Below are positions 5,751 through 8,643 of a DNA stretch of 8,643 bases, one piece after another. Made by a program: the position numbers and the translations under genes. This stretch comes from PFL35 sp041550515 (GTDB lineage: Archaea; Thermoplasmatota; E2; DHVEG-1). Under the pieces are notes generated by a model that saw only the letters and a program-made list of their open reading frames with translations, searched no databases and was not told the origin of the DNA. Location: positions 1-8,643 of the forward strand of contig JBFEOQ010000057.1 in assembly GCA_041550515.1 (NCBI GenBank). Reading direction: 5' to 3'. Numbering within the stretch: position 1 is the stretch's first letter; every line of letters begins with the position of its first letter.

Positions 5751-7082
5751 TTGAATATACTTGTAATTGGTGGCGGTGCAAGAGAACATTCTATATGTGA
5801 TGCAATATTTCGTTCAAAAGATGCCCGACTATATTCAGTTATGAGTAATCTAAATCCTGGAATCAAGCGACTTGCTTCAGACTATATATTAGAAAAAGAA
5901 ACAAATGTTGAAAAAATTGTGCAATACGCAAATAAAAATAAAATTGAGTTAGTAATTATAGGACCTGAAGCAGCACTAGAAACTGGATTAGTAAATGAGT
6001 TAAATAAAAATAATATAAAATCTTCATCACCTACAAAAGAAGCTGCACGTATAGAAACAGATAAAGAATGGATGCGCAAACTTTTAAAAAAATATAAGAT
6101 ACCTGGTCAACTAAAATATCAAACCTTTACAGACCCAAAAAAAGCAAAATTTTTTATAGAAAATTTAAACGGAGAAGTAGTAGTTAAACCAATAGGATTA
6201 ACAGGAGGGAAAGGTGTAAAAGTCGCAGGTGATCATTTCAAGGATATAAATGAGACATTAAATTATATAAAAGAAGTAATAAAGAAAAAAATAGGTGGAA
6301 AAGCAAAAGTTCTCATAGAAGAAAAAGCAAATGGTGAAGAGTTTACCTTGCAAGCCTTTTCAGATGGAAAAACTATACTACCACTTCATGCTGTTCAAGA
6401 CCATAAAAGATTACTACCAAATGACCAAGGTGTAAATACAGGCGGTATGGGATCATATTCATGTAAAAATGGTTTATTGCCATTCTTAACTAAAGGTGAA
6501 TATGAAGAAGGAGCAGCAATTCTTCAAAAAATAATTGAATCATTAGATAAAGAAGGATGTAAGTATATAGGTCCAATTTATGGCCAATTTATGCTTACCG
6601 CAGATGGACCAAAGATAATTGAAATCAATGCTCGTTTTGGAGATCCAGAAGCATTAAATGTACTCCCACTACTAAATACAGATTTTGTTGAAATTTGCAA
6701 AGCTATGATAAATAATACACTTCATAATAAAAAATTAAAAATAAAAAAGAAATCTACAGTCTGTAAATACATAGTACCTGAAGGATACGGTGTTAAGAGT
6801 TTGATTGGAGAAAAACTCTTTATCGATGAAGAAAATATAAAAAAAACAGGATCACATTTGTTTTATGCATCTGTTAATAAAGAAAATGATTTTGTTACAA
6901 CTTCTTCGTCTCGTTCACTTGCTGTAGTTGGTATTGCAGATGAAATTGTTGAAGCTGAAAGAATGTGTGAAAAAGCCTTGACTTATATAAAAGGAGATCA
7001 TTACTTTATACGTCATGATATTGGAACACAAAAACTTATACAGAAAAGAATTGATCATATGGATCAGATTCGAGGAATGTAA
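5751..7082 (+). CDS. purD: Phosphoribosylamine-glycine ligase (GAR synthetase)
   Basis: A 443-residue cytosolic ATP-grasp enzyme that joins phosphoribosylamine and glycine with ATP, the second step of IMP synthesis. The N-domain opens with ILVIGGGAREHSI (residues 3-15), and GPEAALETGL (71-80) follows. The ATP-grasp part has VVKPIGLTGGKGVKV (144-158), the signature QDHKRLLPNDQGVNTGGMG (216-234), and the metal-binding EINARFGDPE (291-300). The N-terminal stretch with NPGIKRLASDY is the archaeal version of the protein, not the bacterial PGNAG form. Translation starts at TTG with a GGGAGGT site 10 bases upstream, which may hold expression down. The stop lies 5 bases before the GPN-loop GTPase gene, so the two should share an mRNA. 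No other purine genes are in the window, so the pathway is dispersed. Confidence 0.96.
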   Translation: MNILVIGGGAREHSICDAIFRSKDARLYSVMSNLNPGIKRLASDYILEKETNVEKIVQYANKNKIELVIIGPEAALETGLVNELNKNNIKSSSPTKEAARIETDKEWMRKLLKKYKIPGQLKYQTFTDPKKAKFFIENLNGEVVVKPIGLTGGKGVKVAGDHFKDINETLNYIKEVIKKKIGGKAKVLIEEKANGEEFTLQAFSDGKTILPLHAVQDHKRLLPNDQGVNTGGMGSYSCKNGLLPFLTKGEYEEGAAILQKIIESLDKEGCKYIGPIYGQFMLTADGPKIIEINARFGDPEALNVLPLLNTDFVEICKAMINNTLHNKKLKIKKKSTVCKYIVPEGYGVKSLIGEKLFIDEENIKKTGSHLFYASVNKENDFVTTSSSRSLAVVGIADEIVEAERMCEKALTYIKGDHYFIRHDIGTQKLIQKRIDHMDQIRGM

Positions 7083-7087
7083 CTTTT

Positions 7088-7861
7088 ATGAAAGAAGAAG
7101 TTTACCTTTATTTTATAGGAACTGCAGGTTCAGGGAAATCAACTCTAACAAATATTTTTAAACAATGGATGACAAATCAAGCTTTAGATTCAATAACTGT
7201 TAACTTAGATCCAGGTGCAGAAAATCTACCTTACTCAGCAGATATTGATATTCGTGATTGGATTTCTCTTAAAGAAGTAATGAAAGAATATAATCTTGGG
7301 CCTAATGGTGCTCAGATTGCTTGTGCAGATATGCTTGCTCTTAATACATCTGAAATTAAAGAAAATATTGAAACATTTAAATCAGATTATGTCCTAATTG
7401 ATACACCAGGTCAACTTGAATTATTTGTATTCAGAGAAGCTGGTAAATATATAATAGAATTTTTAAATCCTTCAAAGAGTATGATTGCCTATTTAATAGA
7501 TCCTAATCTATCAAAAACTGCATCAGGTTTTGTATCACAGATGCTACTTGCATTAAACACAAGTTTTAGATTAGAAAAACCACAGGTTAATATACTAAGT
7601 AAATCAGATATATTATCAGAAAAAGAACTTAACCTTTTATTAAAATGGTCTGAAGATCCAGATATACTTCAAGAATCACTTCTCTCGGAACAAGCATCAA
7701 TATATCAAGATATGAATAATGGAATTCTAAATCTTATTAAAGATTTTCAAGATCAATTAAAGGTATACCCAACAGGAAAAGAAGAATTCCAAGGTATTCC
7801 AGATATTTATACTATAGTACAATTAGAATTTAAAGGTGGAGAAGATATACTTAGCGATTAA
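7088..7861 (+). CDS. GPN-loop GTPase
   Basis: A 257-residue cytosolic P-loop GTPase of the archaeal/eukaryotic GPN family. The P-loop GTAGSGKST is at residues 11-19, the family-defining Gly-Pro-Asn insertion at 71-73 (NLGPNGA), the G3 motif DTPGQLELF at 105-113, and a G4 motif of the form SKSD at 171-174. The length and order match the homodimeric archaeal enzyme known from Pyrococcus abyssi (PAB0955). Eukaryotic GPN proteins help assemble and import RNA polymerase II; the archaeal role is not settled, so an assembly or chaperone-like role is inference. It begins 5 bases after purD stops, and a GAGGA (7072-7076) inside the end of purD, 11 bases before the ATG, can serve as its ribosome binding site. 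Hence a two-gene operon with purD. It ends in a seven-T tract. Confidence 0.94.
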   Translation: MKEEVYLYFIGTAGSGKSTLTNIFKQWMTNQALDSITVNLDPGAENLPYSADIDIRDWISLKEVMKEYNLGPNGAQIACADMLALNTSEIKENIETFKSDYVLIDTPGQLELFVFREAGKYIIEFLNPSKSMIAYLIDPNLSKTASGFVSQMLLALNTSFRLEKPQVNILSKSDILSEKELNLLLKWSEDPDILQESLLSEQASIYQDMNNGILNLIKDFQDQLKVYPTGKEEFQGIPDIYTIVQLEFKGGEDILSD

Positions 7862-7868
7862 TTTTTTT
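7862..7868 (+). terminator. T-tract terminator after the purD-GPN operon
   Basis: Seven T residues follow the TAA stop directly, as after pyrE. The 110 bases that follow, up to the convergent gene, contain an AAAGGTGG (near 7900-7907) that resembles a ribosome binding site but is not followed by a usable frame. Confidence 0.5.
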
Positions 7869-7961
7869 ATTATTTCATGTTTTTAACAATATTTATAATA
7901 AAAGGTGGAATAGATCAGATTAGACTGAAGAAAAAACTTATTTATGATATTTATATAAAAT

Positions 7962-7979
7962 AAAAAAATAGATCTATTT
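7962..7979 (-). terminator. Palindrome plus T-tract ending the 104-residue gene
   Basis: The 14-base perfect palindrome AAATAGATCTATTT (7966-7979) overlaps the first base of the TGA stop as read on the minus strand and is followed on that strand by further T residues, giving a small hairpin with a U-tract. It may terminate transcription of the minus-strand gene. Confidence 0.4.
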
Positions 7980-8293
7980 CACTTTATTTTTTCCTTTTCG
8001 TCAAATTCGTTTATTACATTTAGTAGTAAATCATAATAAGATAAAAAACAAGCATATAGACCTAATACAGCAGAAATTGAATCTGTGTTTTCTGCTTTTA
8101 GCTCATCTTTTATTAAAAAATCTATTTTTTTAAATATTTTATCAACATTTTCAAAAGGTACTTTTTTAATAATATTATCCATATCTTCTAGTGTTTTCTC
8201 AGTAAATATTTGTGTTCTAATATAATTAAATTTTCTAAAATCTGATTCTGTTATTGGTATTATCTCCTCATCAATATCTAAAGGTTCTTTCAT
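7979..8293 (-). CDS. Unrecognised 104-residue acidic, helical protein
   Basis: I do not recognise this family. The protein is 104 residues, rich in Asp, Glu and Lys, with no Cys-based motif, signal peptide or convincing membrane helix, and appears almost all alpha-helical. An acidic N-terminal segment (EPLDIDEEIIPITESDF, residues 3-19) precedes amphipathic helices at about 33-45 and 47-64. A more hydrophobic helix, AVLGLYACFLSYYDLLLNVI (75-94), could be a packing or dimer surface. The start is placed at ATG 8293 because AAGGTGAG (8305-8298) lies 5 bases before it; a TTG at 8317 would read eight residues longer through that ribosome binding site. It has its own TATA box, and the same-strand zinc-ribbon gene lies 132 bases upstream. 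Translation seems real given the start signals and intact frame; the function is unknown. Confidence 0.7.
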   Translation of the reverse strand: MKEPLDIDEEIIPITESDFRKFNYIRTQIFTEKTLEDMDNIIKKVPFENVDKIFKKIDFLIKDELKAENTDSISAVLGLYACFLSYYDLLLNVINEFDEKEKIK

Positions 8294-8297
8294 CAAT

Positions 8298-8305
8298 CTC
8301 ACCTT
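8298..8305 (-). promoter_or_regulatory. Ribosome binding site of the 104-residue gene
   Basis: AAGGTGAG on the minus strand ends 5 bases before the ATG at 8293, which fixes that start over the upstream TTG at 8317. Confidence 0.65.
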
Positions 8306-8325
8306 ATCTTCTTTCAATTCTTATA

Positions 8326-8333
8326 GTATATAA
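8326..8333 (-). promoter_or_regulatory. TATA box of the 104-residue gene
   Basis: TTATATAC on the minus strand is centred about 36 bases before the ATG at 8293. Transcription would start near 8303-8306, right at the ribosome binding site, giving a very short leader. Confidence 0.5.
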
Positions 8334-8380
8334 TTAATCAATTCTGTTTTTTAACCGATCTAAATTCTTTATATCTAAAT

Positions 8381-8396
8381 AACATTTTTAAATGTT
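8381..8396 (-). terminator. Hairpin AACATTT-2-AAATGTT after the zinc-ribbon gene
   Basis: Perfect seven-base arms (8381-8387 and 8390-8396) lie 30 bases past the zinc-ribbon stop and before the promoter of the next minus-strand gene. A terminator separating the two is the simplest reading; an operator is the alternative. Confidence 0.35.
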
Positions 8397-8425
8397 TTAT
8401 AAAAAGTGAAAAATAAAGTTATTTT

Positions 8426-8572
8426 TTATCTTTGTCTATTACTAAATCCAATAATATAATCACAATACGGACAACAATACATTGTTTCTTGACCAATAAA
8501 ACCTGTTCCTTTATTTTCTTTTTTCACATCATTAATACTTATATTTTGTTTACAGAATGGACAAATTCCCAT
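8426..8572 (-). CDS. Small zinc-ribbon protein (48 residues)
   Basis: A 48-residue protein starting MGICPFCKQNISI and ending CCPYCDYIIGFSNRQR. The knuckles C4-x2-C7 and C34-x2-C37, with an extra C33, form a four-cysteine zinc ribbon with a linker of about 25 residues containing KKENKGTGFIGQETMY. Small stand-alone ribbons of this build, with an almost identical CPYC-x-x-I-GF end, are common in archaea and remain uncharacterised. Nucleic-acid binding or a role as a small transcription or translation partner is possible but not shown. The start at ATG 8572 is supported by AAGGAGA (8587-8581), 8 bases upstream, and a TATA box at 8616-8608. It is short but clearly a gene: motif, start signals and frame all agree. 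Confidence 0.8.
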   Translation of the reverse strand: MGICPFCKQNISINDVKKENKGTGFIGQETMYCCPYCDYIIGFSNRQR

Positions 8573-8580
8573 AATCAATT

Positions 8581-8616
8581 TCTCCTTAATTCAAACATAT
8601 TAGATCTGTTTATAAA
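8581..8616 (-). promoter_or_regulatory. Promoter and ribosome binding site of the zinc-ribbon gene
   Basis: On the minus strand TTTATAAAC (8616-8608) precedes the ribosome binding site AAGGAGA (8587-8581) by about 20 bases. Transcription would start near 8586, so the leader is about 14 bases with the ribosome site at its very 5' end. The remaining bases to the right edge (8617-8643) show no gene. Confidence 0.55.
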
Positions 8617-8643
8617 AAAATCGTTTTTTAAAGGTTTTAAGGA

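Noticed and set aside
5882..6079. Minus-strand frame within purD
   Set aside because: A shadow of purD; no ribosome binding site or motif.
7895..7955. AAAGGTGG followed by a possible small gene
   Set aside because: The only downstream ATG gives four codons, so no gene can be supported.
1..8643. CRISPR array, insertion sequence, tRNA or defence system
   Set aside because: No regularly spaced repeats, transposase, terminal repeats, tRNA-like folds or defence domains were seen on either strand.

Overview
This window looks like a piece of chromosome from a very AT-rich archaeon. Four things in the sequence point to Archaea. Upstream of most genes there are TATA elements of the CTTATAAA / TTTATA type, and there is no bacterial -35/-10 pattern. 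Some genes look leaderless while others carry strong GAGGTGA-type ribosome binding sites. PurD is of the archaeal type, and there is a GPN-loop GTPase, a family of archaea and eukaryotes. A membrane-tethered winged-helix regulator with an N-glycosylation-rich ectodomain next to a gingipain-like C25 peptidase fits the Thermoplasmatota / Marine Benthic Group D side of the archaea. That placement is an inference from gene content, not a proven assignment.

Layout, left to right. (1) 111-2000 (+): a membrane-anchored C25 (gingipain-like) cysteine peptidase with its catalytic His and Cys. (2) 2095-3168 (+): a DUF362 protein with two C-terminal [4Fe-4S] motifs. (3) 3240-3296 (+): an 18-residue micro-ORF with a near-ideal ribosome binding site, whose peptide contains an exact PCNA-interacting (PIP) box. 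It has not been shown to be expressed, but it is the most novel item here. (4) 3339-4340 (-): an ArsR-like winged-helix protein with two membrane segments and a glycosylation-rich outer domain, convergent with the preceding block. (5) 4590-5111 (+): pyrE, divergent from the regulator. (6) 5246-5449 (+): a dodecin lacking the usual flavin-stacking Trp. (7) A gene-free stretch of about 300 bases with two inverted repeats, leading into 5751-7861 (+): purD (TTG start) and a GPN-loop GTPase, 5 bases apart and very probably one operon. (8) 7979-8293 (-): an unrecognised 104-residue acidic helical protein. (9) 8426-8572 (-): a 48-residue zinc-ribbon protein.

Functionally this is mostly housekeeping: nucleotide synthesis (pyrE for UMP, purD for IMP), an assembly-type GTPase and a dodecin. 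Beside it lies a cell-surface / redox segment (peptidase, DUF362 ferredoxin). There are no insertion sequences, CRISPR arrays, tRNAs or rRNAs, and no sign of a phage or a defence island. Two start-signal types alternate. Genes whose TATA lies about 26-30 bases before the ATG have no ribosome binding site. Genes whose TATA lies about 36-45 bases before the start have a strong one.
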